From the NCBI GenBank assembly GCA_902558545.1, contig CACEEJ010000005.1, forward strand, positions 1-59,834: a DNA stretch of 59,834 bases, written 5' to 3'. Source of the stretch: an uncultured Pelagibacteraceae bacterium. Lineage in GTDB: Bacteria; Pseudomonadota; Alphaproteobacteria; Pelagibacterales; Pelagibacteraceae. A model generated the notes under the pieces. That model was not told where the DNA came from and did no database searches. It was given only the letters and a program-made list of their open reading frames with translations. The position numbers and the translations under genes are program-made. Below, in pieces: positions 59,644 to 59,834 of the stretch (position 1 is its first letter; each line of letters starts with the position of its first letter).

Positions 59644-59834
59644 TGCTTCGATTAATAAAAAGAAATTATTTTTTATTAATATCTGTTTTTCTTATTTTTT
59701 ATTTTGGTTTCAACTTAGTATCTGGAGAAAGAGGCCTTTTTTCGTATATAGAAAAGAAAGAACTTTTGTCTAACTTGAAAAAAGAAGAATTAACCCTAAC
59801 TAATAAAATAGAAGATATGGATCATAAAAATTCA
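59643..59834 (+). CDS. ftsB: FtsB/DivIC-like cell division protein, 3' truncated by window end
   Basis: 64 codons are visible: a short basic start (MLRLIKRNYF), one transmembrane helix (residues ~9-28), GERGLFSYIEKKELLSNLKK and the beginning of a coiled coil. The GxxGxxxY/ xL spacing after the helix is typical of septum formation initiators (FtsB), which join FtsL and FtsQ at the division site. FtsB follows eno in alphaproteobacteria and in Escherichia coli. The rest lies outside the window. Confidence 0.8.
   Translation, partial: MLRLIKRNYFLLISVFLIFYFGFNLVSGERGLFSYIEKKELLSNLKKEELTLTNKIEDMDHKNS

Noticed and set aside
1..59834. CRISPR arrays, insertion sequences, phage genes, toxin-antitoxin or defence islands
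   Set aside because: No regularly spaced repeats, transposases, integrases or defence-type proteins were seen; nearly all sequence is assigned to housekeeping genes.

Overview
The window is strongly AT-rich and extremely gene-dense. Genes overlap by 1-20 bases or are separated by a few bases, and no gap lacking a gene exceeds about 130 bases. Protein sequences and gene order fit a streamlined marine alphaproteobacterium of the SAR11 clade (Candidatus Pelagibacter or a close relative). The taxonomic call rests on recognition of alphaproteobacterial gene order (tRNA-Leu-tig, clpP-clpX-lon-tRNA-Val-tRNA-Asp-nuoA..N-birA-coaX-rnj-proS-lolCD-dnaE) together with low GC and compaction. No database search was run.

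Layout. 1-1140: 3' part of an NCS1 nucleobase/cation symporter, followed by an SDR dehydrogenase. 1.9-5.6 kb: a patch of small accessory genes: a secreted DUF3047 protein, a YbgC thioesterase, a family-5 uracil-DNA glycosylase, a secreted histidine phosphatase, a secreted unknown, a DUF1289 protein, and four short ORFs of 40-57 codons that fill the remaining gaps. 5.6-11.7 kb: tRNA-Leu(UAG), trigger factor, ClpP, ClpX and Lon, a proteostasis block. 11.7-25.8 kb: tRNA-Val, tRNA-Asp and the complete 14-gene nuo operon for NADH:quinone oxidoreductase. 25.8-35.7 kb: birA, coaX, RNase J, DUF1467, proS, lolC, lolD, dnaE. 35.7-47.4 kb: a structured leader and rpsB-tsf-frr-uppS-cdsA-dxr-bamA-skp-fabZ-lpxD-lpxA-lpxI-lpxB, joining translation to isoprenoid, phospholipid, outer-membrane and lipid A synthesis. 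47.4-54.8 kb, minus strand: ppiD-like, trpE, trpG, trpD, trpC, lexA (with an SOS box), gltX. 54.9-59.8 kb, plus strand: tpiA, secG, pyrG, kdsA, eno and the start of ftsB.

The window is mainly housekeeping. The strongest oddities are: proS, whose last ~70 codons lie in the +1 frame after an A6 run; the rpsB leader, which carries two interleaved complementary segments (a possible pseudoknot) and falls in a leader family already described from Pelagibacter; a perfect alphaproteobacterial LexA box; and genes missing from otherwise conserved neighbourhoods (pyrH, rseP, hupB, and moaC/moeA/comEC/gltA). I found no phage, insertion sequence, CRISPR array or defence system, and nothing I can defend as a wholly new multigene system.
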